Assembly (NCBI GenBank): GCA_026537415.1
Contig: JAFNMF010000001.1
Coordinates: 427,572-491,571, forward strand
Direction of reading: 5' to 3'
Source of the DNA: Acetobacteraceae bacterium B3987
Lineage (GTDB): Bacteria > Pseudomonadota > Alphaproteobacteria > Acetobacterales > Acetobacteraceae
Length of the DNA stretch: 64,000 nt
A program made the position numbers and the translations under genes. The notes under the pieces are model-generated. The model made no database searches. It worked only from the letters and a program-made list of their open reading frames with translations, and was not told the origin of the DNA. Positions within the stretch are counted from its first letter, which is position 1, and each line of letters begins with the position of its first letter. Below, in pieces: positions 35,006 to 43,876 of the stretch.

Positions 35006-36302
35006 AAATATTACCGTTCATCGCAACCGGGTCGCTGCCCTGTATCTGGACGGAAAGGTATGCCGTTACTGGGAGACGCTAGAGGTTAGCATGGATTTGG
35101 GAAGTCTTGCTGGCATCTGGAAGGCAGAATTAAAACTGCCTGTGCCGCTTCCTGCTGGTGCCATGCCTTGTGTGGGGCAGTCCGTACGGGTGGACATTCA
35201 CAACCAGACTGTGCTGCGGGGTTGGTTGGAGGAGATCAACAGCCGAGGGGATGAAGATAGTCTGAGCGTGACAGTCTCAGGGCGCGATCTTGCTGGCGAT
35301 CTTGTGGATTGTGCCGCTCAGGCTGAGGGACCGGGTCGGATGGACAGGGTGAAGCTGGAGGCCGTTGTGGGCGGTTTGGCCAAACCTTTCGGGTTGTCCG
35401 TGCAGAGAGTTGTAGACACGGGGGAGCCGTTTGAAGTGGTCGCATTCGATACATCATCTAGAGCCATTGATGTGATTGAGCAGCAGTCTCGTCAACGTGG
35501 TGTGCTGGTAACCTCTGACGGTTTAGGGAGCATCCTGCTTACCAGCCCCGGTAGAACACGAGCTGATGAAGATTTGATTTTCCCCGGTGGGAATGTTCAG
35601 AAGGTCGATGCGAGACTTACGCAGAGATTTTCAGACCATATTGTGAAGGCACAAGGTCGGTCTCGACAGAGGGGCACAAAGGCCCCGCTTTCCCCCAATT
35701 TAGCGGCAGGTTCTCTGGCTCGGATCACCGGGATGGGAACATATGAAGAGCGTGCTGTGTGCCAGTTCGGCTATTGTCACGATTCTGGTGTGGGTCGCTA
35801 TCGTCCACGGGTCTATTTGGCCCGTACCAGCAGCGAGCAGACCCCGCAGCAGTCTCGGTCTGGTAAAGAACTGGCATTGCTTCTTCAGCAGTCGCAGCGG
35901 GTACGGCGTCCCGGTTACAGTCAGGCGCAGGCCACAACCCGACCAGAGACGGCAGCGCGACAGGATGGGCAGCCATACTCGCTGGATGATCAAGCAGCAT
36001 GGAGGATGCGTACCTCAAGGGCTGGGGCGACAGCGTATGTCTATACTGTCCCACGGCTGCGAACGGCTGCGAGTGATCTGTGGCGACCTAATCAGATCGT
36101 GCATGTGAAAGACGCCGTTTACGGTCTGGATGGTGACATGCTCATCAGTGGCGTAACGTGGAGTGTGTCGGGCAGTGAGGAGAGTACACGGATATCCGTG
36201 GTCCCGCCTGATGCGTATGATCTCACCGGAGCCGCCGACCACATACCCCAGCATGGCCAGTCGGTGCGGCGCAGTGGCATGGCTGGGAGGCATGGCAAAT
36301 GA
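34992..36302 (+). CDS. Baseplate hub protein (Mu gpP/gp44, gpD-like)
   Basis: A 436-residue hub protein that joins tube, spike and baseplate. The N-terminal beta domain (HRNRVAALYLDGKVCRYWET) and LSVTVSGRDLAGDLVDCAAQ match Mu P. Start is ATG 34,992 or 34,995. Overlaps the spike gene by 4 bp. Confidence 0.88.
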   Translation: MMPSENITVHRNRVAALYLDGKVCRYWETLEVSMDLGSLAGIWKAELKLPVPLPAGAMPCVGQSVRVDIHNQTVLRGWLEEINSRGDEDSLSVTVSGRDLAGDLVDCAAQAEGPGRMDRVKLEAVVGGLAKPFGLSVQRVVDTGEPFEVVAFDTSSRAIDVIEQQSRQRGVLVTSDGLGSILLTSPGRTRADEDLIFPGGNVQKVDARLTQRFSDHIVKAQGRSRQRGTKAPLSPNLAAGSLARITGMGTYEERAVCQFGYCHDSGVGRYRPRVYLARTSSEQTPQQSRSGKELALLLQQSQRVRRPGYSQAQATTRPETAARQDGQPYSLDDQAAWRMRTSRAGATAYVYTVPRLRTAASDLWRPNQIVHVKDAVYGLDGDMLISGVTWSVSGSEESTRISVVPPDAYDLTGAADHIPQHGQSVRRSGMAGRHGK

Positions 36303-36895
36303 GCCTGGCTGACCTCTATCATACCATCCGGGGGCAGGTTCTGCGGGGTGTTGTCAAGCTCCTTGATGATACCGGCCCAGAACAGCATGTCAGTGTGGTC
36401 GCTCATGCAGGTCAGCAGCGTACAGCTGTTCCGGTGCATTATCCGTTCGGGTTCAGCTCGCACGTGCCTGTGGACGGTGCGGTTACGCATATTCTCCAGA
36501 ATGGCGGTGATCCTTCCGACCTGTTCGCTTTGCCTCCTTCTAATCCGGGGGCGGCACGGATGGGCGGGCTGAAAGAAGGCGAGACGATCCTTTACGATCA
36601 GGCTGGGCAGCGATTGCATTTCCAGAATGGGCGGGTGGTAGCCATTGATACGACGGTTGGAATGCTTATCAAACAACAAGGCAAGCCACTGCTGACCCTG
36701 AGCGAGGAAGGGCATGTTTTCCATGGGGATCTGTTTGTGCAGGGGAACATCTATGCCCAAAAGGATATGATGGCCGGAAATGTTTCCTTGCAGGGTCATA
36801 CACACTCTGGTGTGCAGGCTGGGGCATCGGAAACAGGTGAGCCAGGCGGTGGTGCAAACCCGCCGGGTCCCCCGAAGAGTCCTATCGCTGATTAG
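36299..36895 (+). CDS. Baseplate spike protein (Mu gp45-like, gpV)
   Basis: A 198-residue trimeric central spike that pierces the outer membrane. It has an OB-like N-terminal domain (AVPVHYPFGFSSHVPVDGAV), a repetitive beta-helix (GDLFVQGNIYAQKDMMAGNV) and the apex metal motif in GHTHSGVQAG. A Gly/Pro-rich tail follows. It ends the second late unit; a 150-bp gap with a late element follows. Confidence 0.92.
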   Translation: MSLADLYHTIRGQVLRGVVKLLDDTGPEQHVSVVAHAGQQRTAVPVHYPFGFSSHVPVDGAVTHILQNGGDPSDLFALPPSNPGAARMGGLKEGETILYDQAGQRLHFQNGRVVAIDTTVGMLIKQQGKPLLTLSEEGHVFHGDLFVQGNIYAQKDMMAGNVSLQGHTHSGVQAGASETGEPGGGANPPGPPKSPIAD

Positions 36896-36988
36896 ATCCC
36901 ACCTCGACCCTCATGGAGGAAAGCGGATGGGAGTTTTGTAGGAACGCCCGGCTTGGCGGAGTTCCGTTAAACACGGTCTAAACCCTGG

Positions 36989-37039
36989 TTTCGGGGTATG
37001 GGGCTGAGCCCTGTTATGGGGGCCAGCCCCTTCTTATTC
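36989..37039 (+). promoter_or_regulatory. Late element copy 3 (baseplate/fibre module)
   Basis: TTTCGGGGTATGGG then GCTGAGCCCTG; 21/25 identical to copy 1. TTATTC lies 24 bp after CCTG, as in copy 1, and the gp46 ATG 37 bp after it. Confidence 0.65.
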
Positions 37040-37046
37040 TGAGGGC

Positions 37047-37547
37047 ATGACGACACGACCTGCCTTCGCAACCATCGATCTCCGCCCAGCCAATAATGGG
37101 CATCCGGATATGGTCATCGCTCCCACCGGGAGTGGCCGGGGACGTGTGTCTTTTGACCGGACTCTGACCTCGCCGCTGTTGATTGCGCTTGGTTCGGACC
37201 GGCGGGCGGCACCCGATGATGTGGTGCCGTCCCTGTTGACAGCCCTTGATGGCACCGCTGTGCCATTGGGGGCACGGCGTGGATGGGTCGGCGATGTTCT
37301 GCTGGCAGACGGCCAGCGGCTCGGTTCCCGGCTCTGGCTGCTGGAGCGGGCCAAACGGGATGAAAGTACCCGTCTGGCCGCTGAAGATTATGTGACCGAA
37401 GCTGTCACCGCCATTGCTGACTACCATGATACAGAACTGACAGTCTCAGCGGGTTGGCAGCGTAACCCCGGTGAAAGCGTGCGGGGTGTATTGGCGGTGA
37501 CAGTGCAGGGTGGCGGGGTATCCATTATCCAGAAGGTGCAACCATGA
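37047..37547 (+). CDS. Baseplate protein gp46-like (GPW/gp25 group)
   Basis: A 166-residue wedge protein of the Mu gp46 family. SPLLIALGSDRRAAPDDVVP and RLGSRLWLLERAKRDESTRL are the family's core. The ATG lies just after the putative -10, with no spaced ribosome site. Overlaps the next gene by 4 bp. Confidence 0.88.
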   Translation: MTTRPAFATIDLRPANNGHPDMVIAPTGSGRGRVSFDRTLTSPLLIALGSDRRAAPDDVVPSLLTALDGTAVPLGARRGWVGDVLLADGQRLGSRLWLLERAKRDESTRLAAEDYVTEAVTAIADYHDTELTVSAGWQRNPGESVRGVLAVTVQGGGVSIIQKVQP

Positions 37548-38626
37548 GCATGACCATTCCCACCCCGGACCAGCTGGCCAGACGACTGACCGCATCATTG
37601 AGCCAGCAGACTTTTATTGATTCCGCTGGGCAGCCTGTCCGGCTGGATGCGGCTGCCCCCGGCACGTTTGAGCATGTTCTAGCGGCTACGCTGGCACTGG
37701 GCGATTACGAGACATATCTGTTTCTTCAGGGCCGTGCTTTAGAGTTTCTGCCTTCCACGGCAACAGTGGGCAATGGCGGCCTTCTTCCACAGCACGCCGA
37801 TATTTGGGGTGTTCCCAGAATTGGTCCACAGGCGGCGGTTGGCCATGTTGTCATCACAGCTGGGCAGGCTGTCACCGTGGTTCAGGGAGCAGCCTTGACA
37901 GTGGATGGGTCGGTACAATGGTCACTGAATGAGGCCGTTGCCATCCCGGCTGGGGGGTCTGCTTCTGTAGCAGTAACCTGCTCCACGACCGGCACTAGTG
38001 GGAACCTTCCGGGCAACACGACCCTGACACTGGTTCAGCCGGTGGCAGGCGTGATCTCGGTGGTGACGGATCAGGATGGTCTCGCCGGTGGCTCGGATAT
38101 TGAGCCGGTGGAGTCATGGCGCAGCCGGATCATCGACAAAATCCGCACGCCTTACAACGGCGGAACGGTTCAGGATTACCGCAGTTGGGCACTGGCAGCG
38201 GGTGCGTACTCTGTGAACGTGGTTCCTTCTTATACAGGGGCTGGCACCGTGGGGATCGTAATCGCTATGGCTGGTCCCCGTGTTCCGACTGCTGATGAAG
38301 TGGCTCGTGTTCAGGCTTACATTGATGAGCGCAGGCCCGTGCGAGGGAACGTCACGGTCTATCCTGTCGAATTGGTTCCGCAGACGCCCGTCGTCCGGCT
38401 GGGGCTGGATAACCAGCCCAACCGGGATGCCGTGCAAGCTGCCTTTGCTGCCATATTCAACGGTGTCGGCATCGGCGGCACGCTGTATGTCGAAGCACTA
38501 CAGGCGGCTCTCTATGACACGGTTGGGGCACGCTCCAGCGTGATTGCTCCCGCTACTGATACCGTGTTCCAGATGATGGAAATGCCGGTCATGTCCAGTA
38601 TTACATGGCAGGATAGCGCATCATGA
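37544..38626 (+). CDS. Baseplate protein J-like (Mu gp47)
   Basis: A 360-residue baseplate wedge protein. FEHVLAATLALGDYETYLFL, the VTCSTTGTSGNLPGNTTLTL segment and DGLAGGSDIEPVESWRSRII are classic gpJ features. Overlaps the next gene by 4 bp. Confidence 0.93.
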   Translation: MSMTIPTPDQLARRLTASLSQQTFIDSAGQPVRLDAAAPGTFEHVLAATLALGDYETYLFLQGRALEFLPSTATVGNGGLLPQHADIWGVPRIGPQAAVGHVVITAGQAVTVVQGAALTVDGSVQWSLNEAVAIPAGGSASVAVTCSTTGTSGNLPGNTTLTLVQPVAGVISVVTDQDGLAGGSDIEPVESWRSRIIDKIRTPYNGGTVQDYRSWALAAGAYSVNVVPSYTGAGTVGIVIAMAGPRVPTADEVARVQAYIDERRPVRGNVTVYPVELVPQTPVVRLGLDNQPNRDAVQAAFAAIFNGVGIGGTLYVEALQAALYDTVGARSSVIAPATDTVFQMMEMPVMSSITWQDSAS

Positions 38627-39255
38627 GGTTGGTTGTATCCGCACCCCGCACGGCTGCTGAGATTGGTCGGGAATGGTCAGAAGATCTGTTGCCACCCGGC
38701 TCTGCTCTGCGGGGGCCGAACGTGCGGTCGCTCATGCTGGGATTGGCTGGACCACGGGAGCAGCTGGAAGGCGATGTTTCTGCCCTCTGTAGCGAGATAT
38801 GTCCCGCTTACGCAACGTCTCTTCTGGACGATTACCGCCACCTGCTGGGGCCTGACCCTATCGGGCGGGACACGGGCAACCTCAGCGAGGATGAGTGGCG
38901 TAGTGTCCTGCAGCAGCGATGGACAGCCCGTGGCGACCAGCGGCCAGCCTTCTATGTGGAGTTGGCGAAGTCGTGGGGGCTCGACATTACGATTGAAGAG
39001 CCGGAACCGCCTGTCTGTGGGGCGGCCATCTGTGGGGATGCAGAGTCCGCTCAGGAGTGGGTGCGCTTCATTTGGATTGTTCAGCTTCCCACAGGGGTAT
39101 TGCAGGCAATCTGTGGTCTTGCCGTTTGCGGCACGTTGGAGGCAGCGCAGGATGACACCAATGAATACGCTCACCTTCAGTCCGTGTTCAGGCTTCTGAA
39201 ACCGGCAGACACGGAAGTTTATTTTCAGCATGATGGGGTTTGGATAGATGAGTAA
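38623..39255 (+). CDS. DUF2313 tail protein (Mu gp48-like)
   Basis: A 210-residue protein at the gp48 position. LLPPGSALRGPNVRSLMLGL, SLLDDYRHLLG and the two cysteine motifs CGAAICGD and CGLAVCGT fit DUF2313/YmfQ proteins that connect baseplate and fibre. It overlaps the fibre gene by 8 bp. Confidence 0.85.
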   Translation: MRLVVSAPRTAAEIGREWSEDLLPPGSALRGPNVRSLMLGLAGPREQLEGDVSALCSEICPAYATSLLDDYRHLLGPDPIGRDTGNLSEDEWRSVLQQRWTARGDQRPAFYVELAKSWGLDITIEEPEPPVCGAAICGDAESAQEWVRFIWIVQLPTGVLQAICGLAVCGTLEAAQDDTNEYAHLQSVFRLLKPADTEVYFQHDGVWIDE

Positions 39256-40042
39256 CCCGAATTGGCCGAGTTTCCCCGGTCTGCAGAACCTGACACAGGA
39301 TGGTGATGGCCGTCCTCAGGTTCTTGATCTTATTCCCGGCAGGCAGAGGGGAACCCCTCTGAATAGCTTGCTGTTCAATCCGCTGATCCGAGCGGTTTGC
39401 GATCTGCGGGATACCGCAGATGATCAGTCGGCGGCCCTACGGGACTACCTTCCGCTGGTCGGCGGCACGCTCTCTGGGCCTCTCACTGTGCAGGCCCCCG
39501 CTGGCAGCGGCAACACGCTGTTCGGAGGAGGACTGGTTTCGAGTGTAGCAGGTCAAACAGCAAACGCTTACCTTCAGCTCCAGATCGTTAACGGTCAGCC
39601 GCTGGCAATCGTTGGGATTCAGGACAGCAACGGCTGGCACAACTGGACGTTCAACCCTGCAGCTAGTTCCCTCACGAACCCAGTGGGCAACTCTATCCCA
39701 GAGGTAGTAGGGCCGACCGGCAGGGTTGCGATCCAGTCGTTCACGTTGTCGTTCCAGCCTATTCCACGAACTGGCTCCCAGGTACCCGTTTATTCAATCC
39801 GCTGGCCACAGCCGTTCCGATCAACACCACAGGTTTTTTTCCAAATAGACTGGGAAAACGGAACGTCAGTTCCTAGCCCCAGAACTGTCAATATTGCACC
39901 CGGAAATGGAACGTCAAATAATAATGTTGATATTTATGGAGCGAGGATAAACATTACATATACAAATTGGTCAAATAGTAATATCGATACGACAAATGCC
40001 CCGATATCTTCGCTTAATGTACTAGCTATAGGAGAAATGTAA
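39248..40042 (+). CDS. Tail fibre protein (receptor binding)
   Basis: A 264-residue fibre. N-terminal baseplate-attachment part (FNPLIRAVCDLRDTADDQSA), a typical PLVGGTLSGPLTV fibre motif, then a C-terminal beta tip (TLSFQPIPRTGSQVPVYSIR). The last ~70 codons are much more AT-rich than the rest of the module and rich in Asn, Ser and Thr, suggesting a recently exchanged receptor-binding tip. No DNA invertase gene is present, unlike Mu's G segment. Confidence 0.8.
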   Translation: MSNPNWPSFPGLQNLTQDGDGRPQVLDLIPGRQRGTPLNSLLFNPLIRAVCDLRDTADDQSAALRDYLPLVGGTLSGPLTVQAPAGSGNTLFGGGLVSSVAGQTANAYLQLQIVNGQPLAIVGIQDSNGWHNWTFNPAASSLTNPVGNSIPEVVGPTGRVAIQSFTLSFQPIPRTGSQVPVYSIRWPQPFRSTPQVFFQIDWENGTSVPSPRTVNIAPGNGTSNNNVDIYGARINITYTNWSNSNIDTTNAPISSLNVLAIGEM

Positions 40043-40044
40043 TT

Positions 40045-40506
40045 ATGTTTTATTTTGCTATTGTTCTGAAAACACCTGATAAAAACGGCCTCTATCAGAT
40101 CAGAGGCTGGGATACTCAGGAGGCTGAAACGTCTGGCGCAGCGTTAATTCTAGTGCAAGAGCGGGCTGCCCCGTACCAATACGACGCCGTTTTATTGCCC
40201 GGAATGACGGAAGAGCGATGGACAGTTGCGTTTCGAGTTAATTTTGAACTCGCTGTTAAAAATCGTGGCACGGCTGCACAAGAGATCGTTGAATACACCC
40301 CGCCGCCTGTAGTTGTGCCGCTGAAAGAGCAAGCGAACACTGCACTACAGCAGGCCAGAATGACCGTTTATAACCAGTTTGGGATATTGGGCGAACCAAC
40401 CCCAGCGGCATGGGTAGCATATTTGAAAGCACTGATGGCGATTGTGAGCGGCGCAGATACGACCAGCACGGCCCTGCCCATTGCTCCGGGCGACGCAACG
40501 CCCTGA
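40045..40506 (+). CDS. Tail fibre assembly-like protein
   Basis: A 153-residue protein directly after the fibre gene. The C-terminal half (KEQANTALQQARMTVYNQFG, then PTPAAWVAYLKALMAIVSG) is like phage tail-fibre assembly chaperones. It should act as a folding partner for the fibre. Confidence 0.7.
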   Translation: MFYFAIVLKTPDKNGLYQIRGWDTQEAETSGAALILVQERAAPYQYDAVLLPGMTEERWTVAFRVNFELAVKNRGTAAQEIVEYTPPPVVVPLKEQANTALQQARMTVYNQFGILGEPTPAAWVAYLKALMAIVSGADTTSTALPIAPGDATP

Positions 40507-40508
40507 TC

Positions 40509-40943
40509 ATGAATGTCGTCGAGCTGCTCAGCTTTCTGCGAGAGTATCACGAGGCAATTCTGACTGGTGTGGGTGGGGTGGCGGGCTGGTATGGAAAGCA
40601 GATGAAAAATCGTCTCCGGTGGCAGCGCAATGTGATTGATGCAGAGCAACTGGAGAACGAGCAGCTGAGATTGGCTCTGGACCGTGAAAGGTTCCTGACC
40701 GACCGATTGACGGTTCAAGGGCAGGAAGCTGAGATGTTGTGGCGTCGGCTCTACGATAGAGAGGGAGTAATTTCGGAATATCATTCTGCTGCACTGGCTG
40801 CGCAACGGCAGGTGAATGAGATGGAGATCAAGGCTGGGTTGCCAGAGACGGTGTTCTCGGATTTACCTGGGTTTCCTCCAGAGGGTAAGGGAGAGGTGGC
40901 TAGGTGTTATTGTACGGGCGTACGAGGAGATGCTCAGTCCTAA
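40509..40943 (+). CDS. Last gene of the element, coiled-coil hypothetical
   Basis: A 144-residue protein with a short N-terminal hydrophobic stretch (LTGVGGVAGWYGKQM) and a long charged coiled coil (EQLENEQLRLALDRERFLTD). No family recognised. It ends 193 bp before the right terminus. No mom/com-type gene is present. Confidence 0.6.
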   Translation: MNVVELLSFLREYHEAILTGVGGVAGWYGKQMKNRLRWQRNVIDAEQLENEQLRLALDRERFLTDRLTVQGQEAEMLWRRLYDREGVISEYHSAALAAQRQVNEMEIKAGLPETVFSDLPGFPPEGKGEVARCYCTGVRGDAQS

Positions 40944-41102
40944 AACAATCGTCAGCCAGCTTATGACGCTATGGGAGCTGTCACAGTTTCTTTATTAAAA
41001 GCTGATTTTGCTCATGGGCCGTGCCTGAACAACTGACCTTGAATTGAAAAGGAGCTTAACAGCAGTTTAAATAGCGTTTCTAAGGGGGACTAATTGGAGA
41101 CT

Positions 41103-41136
41103 TTCTGGTTCGATTAGCTTTTATTTTTTAGTGCCA
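41103..41136. promoter_or_regulatory. Right terminus of the Mu-like element
   Basis: Read inward, it starts TGGCACT then AAAAAATAAAAG, with CCAGAA beginning at nt 29, the same offset as on the left. Confidence 0.7.
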
Positions 41137-41141
41137 GCGAT
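41137..41141. repeat. Target-site duplication, right copy (GCGAT)
   Basis: Identical to 19,897-19,901, directly after the terminal CA. Confidence 0.8.
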
Positions 41142-41427
41142 TGTGTCCAATGGTGTTGTTAATTTTGTTCAGCTACAGGCGCGTTGGCCTAACAGTTCTG
41201 TTCTGCACCTTATATGTGCTAGAGCTAGCACCTTGTTGTCAGGAAGTATGGTTGAGAAAGAGAATAGTGGGAATATAAGCCGTTTTCATAAGTTCTAAAG
41301 CTATGGCGGTCTTTACGGTTTGATCGCACTTTATTGGATGTTTGAAACGCTGAGAATGAATTTTATTGATGTTGTGATTGATTTATATCAATAAATATTA
41401 TTCTATTATGAAGTGGTAGATAGTGTA

Positions 41428-42879
41428 ATGTTTTCTTTTATTGTGTCATTTTTATTCATGGCCGGAGGCACTTTTGTTATAAGTGAAGGGATTGACCTTC
41501 TTGTTCAGCCTAGACGCATTGTACGGAAGCCCTCATTAATTCTTTTGCGCTATTTACCAGTTATGGTGGTTGGCGGCGTGTTCCTGTGTCTGACGGGCTC
41601 TATTTGGCTCTCTTTGCTGTTAAGTGCTGTTTTGATGTCAGTTGTGGTGACGGCATCCAATCTAAAATTGCGCCTTTTGAATGAGCCACTCGTCTTTGTG
41701 GATTTGACCCTGATAGGTGCCTTCGTAAAACATCCACGCTTCTATCTTCATGGGCTGCCTTTGCTTGTGCGGCTTCTCGTTGTGGTTGGTGGAATATTGT
41801 TACTCTATCTTTTAGCGTGGGCATCATCACCGAGCATTATGCTGCGAGTGGTTGGTCTTCTGGAAGCTGTTACATCGGGAGGACTTCTCTGGTGGCTTTT
41901 GGAAAGGGGAAGTCGTTCTGAAGGGCTAGAACCTGATCTGTGGGCGGATATACGCAATAATGGTCTTCTTCCCACGGTGCTACTCTATGCGACACGCTGT
42001 TATCGGCTTCCTCCATTGCCTAGCAGAACGGCTTTACCCAGGAATATAACTGCGCCGGGCTCCGTCATTATTATTCAGTGTGAGTCATTTGCTGATCCTG
42101 CTGATCTGGAAAAAGGGTGGGCGAGTCTGCCTGCACTTGCTCAATGTCGAAAGGAAGCGGTGCAATGGGGGCGTCTTCTGCCGAGTGGGTTGGGGGCTTA
42201 TACGATGCGAAGCGAATATGGTGTTCTGTGTGGTGATGATGAGGCTACTTTGTCGTACCGTCTCTTCAATCCATTTTTGACGGCGAAACAGTCTCTCTCT
42301 CATGCTCTGCCGAATCGTTTGAGGCATTTTTATAAAAAGGCTCTTTTTCTTCACCCTTATGACTTACGTTTTTATGGGCGGAAGCATTTGCTGCCTTTGT
42401 GGGGGTTTAATGATATCATCGGTCGGGAGTATTTTTCCGATCTAGACAAGATTGGCCCGTATGTAGGGGATGCTGCCCTGACGGCGTATTTATTGGAGTA
42501 TATCCAGAGGAATGATCGTTTTCTGGCATATTGTGTGACGATCGAGAATCATGGTCCGTGGAAAAAGGGACGGCTGGGTCAGTCGAACGGTGCTGCTGCA
42601 TGGCACCAGCATGCGCAAAATGGCGACACCATGCTTAGGGAGTTGCTTACGGGAATTAAGGCGAGTGGCCGGGATATTATGCTGGTCTTTTTCGGAGATC
42701 ATCGACCGGCCCTTGAGGTTCTGCCTGCTTTTGAAGGGCTTGAACGAAGTACGCCTTATGTAATTTTGCGGCCTAATGCGCCCGATGGAGAGTATAAGCC
42801 CTCTGACCCTGTCGATATGACGCCGGCTGAGCTTCATCATAGCATTTTGCGTCATGTCAGTGGGAGAGAGAGTTCATAG
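41428..42879 (+). CDS. Membrane-bound LTA synthase/sulfatase-family protein
   Basis: A 483-residue inner-membrane protein: several N-terminal helices (residues ~1-165), then a periplasmic alkaline-phosphatase/sulfatase domain. IIIQCESFADP, the potential nucleophile Thr in GAYTMRSEYGVLCG, YCVTIENHGPW and VFFGDHRPALEV match the LTA synthase-like group, which in Gram-negatives includes phosphoglycerol transferases of periplasmic glucans. The frame opens at GTG 41,413; ATG 41,428 is preferred. The ribosome site is weak. Confidence 0.85.
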   Translation: MFSFIVSFLFMAGGTFVISEGIDLLVQPRRIVRKPSLILLRYLPVMVVGGVFLCLTGSIWLSLLLSAVLMSVVVTASNLKLRLLNEPLVFVDLTLIGAFVKHPRFYLHGLPLLVRLLVVVGGILLLYLLAWASSPSIMLRVVGLLEAVTSGGLLWWLLERGSRSEGLEPDLWADIRNNGLLPTVLLYATRCYRLPPLPSRTALPRNITAPGSVIIIQCESFADPADLEKGWASLPALAQCRKEAVQWGRLLPSGLGAYTMRSEYGVLCGDDEATLSYRLFNPFLTAKQSLSHALPNRLRHFYKKALFLHPYDLRFYGRKHLLPLWGFNDIIGREYFSDLDKIGPYVGDAALTAYLLEYIQRNDRFLAYCVTIENHGPWKKGRLGQSNGAAAWHQHAQNGDTMLRELLTGIKASGRDIMLVFFGDHRPALEVLPAFEGLERSTPYVILRPNAPDGEYKPSDPVDMTPAELHHSILRHVSGRESS

Positions 42880-42917
42880 AAAAAGGGTGCCTCCTTTTAA
42901 AGAGGGCACCCCTTTTT
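42879..42917. terminator. Bidirectional terminator
   Basis: AAAGGGTGCCTC/GAGGGCACCC stem with A-run before and TTTTT after it, serving the sulfatase-family gene and gpmA, which converge here. Confidence 0.9.
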
Positions 42918-42933
42918 GTTGATAGCAACAGGA

Positions 42934-43686
42934 TTATTTAGCTTTACCCTGATTGGCAACAGCCGCTGCTTTGGCGGCGATCTCGTCAGCGTCACCCAGA
43001 TAGTAGTGCTTCACTGGCTTGAAGTTCTCGTCGAACTCATAGACTAGCGGCACGCCTGTCGGGATGTTCAGGTTCAGGATTTCATCTTCTGTCATGTTGT
43101 CCAGGTATTTCACCAGGGCACGCAGGGAGTTCCCGTGAGCGGCAATGATGACCTTCTCGCCCTTCTTGATGCGGGGAAGAATGGTCTTTTCCCAATAGGG
43201 AATCACACGCTCAATAGTCAGAGCAAGGCTCTCAGTGACAGGCAGCTCGTCGGCACTCAGATGGGCATAGCGGGGATCATGGCCGGGGAAGCGTTCATCA
43301 GAGCGTTCCAGAGCAGGCGGCGTGACAGCAAAACCACGACGCCACTGCTTGACCTGTTCGTCACCGTACTTCTTGGCTGTTTCAGCTTTGTTGAGACCTT
43401 GAAGGGCACCATAATGACGTTCGTTAAGACGCCAGTTCTTCTCGACCGGCAGCCAAGCCTGATCCACACCGTCCAGAATGTTCCAGAGTGTATGAATGGC
43501 ACGCTTCAGAACGGACGTATAAGCGTAATCGAAGGAATAACCTTCTTTCTTCAGCAGCTGTCCGGCAGCTTTGGCTTCGCCACGCCCTTTTTCTGACAGG
43601 TCAACGTCATACCAACCGGTGAAGCGGTTTTCCTGATTCCACTGGCTTTCGCCGTGACGGACCAGAACAAGCTTTGTTACGGCCAT
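42934..43686 (-). CDS. gpmA: 2,3-bisphosphoglycerate-dependent phosphoglycerate mutase
   Basis: A 250-residue glycolytic enzyme interconverting 3- and 2-phosphoglycerate. The phosphohistidine motif [20 protein letters not shown] and the second His in [15 protein letters not shown] are present. The start at 43,686 follows AAGGAG; an upstream in-frame extension to 43,737 is unlikely. Confidence 0.96.
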   Translation of the reverse strand: MAVTKLVLVRHGESQWNQENRFTGWYDVDLSEKGRGEAKAAGQLLKKEGYSFDYAYTSVLKRAIHTLWNILDGVDQAWLPVEKNWRLNERHYGALQGLNKAETAKKYGDEQVKQWRRGFAVTPPALERSDERFPGHDPRYAHLSADELPVTESLALTIERVIPYWEKTILPRIKKGEKVIIAAHGNSLRALVKYLDNMTEDEILNLNIPTGVPLVYEFDENFKPVKHYYLGDADEIAAKAAAVANQGKAK

Positions 43687-43820
43687 GATGAACTCCTTAA
43701 TGTATAAGGTTTTAACAACACGGGAAGATTGCGCCACTAGAGCCCTAACTGCAAGGGCTTACGGCCACTTCATGCTGTCTATCAGAGCATAGCCGTTATG
43801 AAGCATGGCATCGACAGACA

Positions 43821-43847
43821 GAAAAGGCCATCCATAGGGGATGGCCT
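43821..43847 (-). terminator. Terminator of the MFS transporter gene
   Basis: A 9-bp stem AGGCCATCC/GGATGGCCT with a 5-nt loop followed by TTTTC on the minus strand. Confidence 0.85.
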
Positions 43848-43876
43848 CTGTTTTGTTCGGTTTCCAGAAGTGCCAA

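Larger units (their letters stand above)
19902..41136. mobile_element. Mu-like transposable element lacking head genes (21.2 kb)
   Basis: The termini are TG at 19,902 and CA at 41,136, flanked by a 5-bp GCGAT duplication. Read inward from each end, CCAGAA begins at nucleotide 29 on both sides, and A-rich tracts precede it. Module order follows Mu: repressor (minus strand), ner, A, B, early genes, activator, lysis, tail sheath to fibre. Between the VpaChn25_0724-like gene (ends 27,474) and the gp37-like gene (starts 28,590), where Mu carries terminase, portal, F-like, protease and capsid genes, there are only spanins and a 57-codon frame. All recognised genes look intact, so transposition, lysis and tail production may be functional although virions with DNA cannot be made from its own genes. 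Confidence 0.88.
40944..41412. other. Right end of the element and AT-rich chromosomal flank
   Basis: No gene is supported. It contains the right terminus (to 41,136) with an inward CCAGAA at nt 29, the right GCGAT copy, and beyond it a stretch whose frame (41,142-41,298) joins the left flank across the insertion. Confidence 0.55.

Noticed and set aside
40816-40998. 60-codon frame overlapping the last gene of the element
   Set aside because: It lies mostly in another frame of the 40,509-40,943 gene and has no ribosome site or recognisable features.
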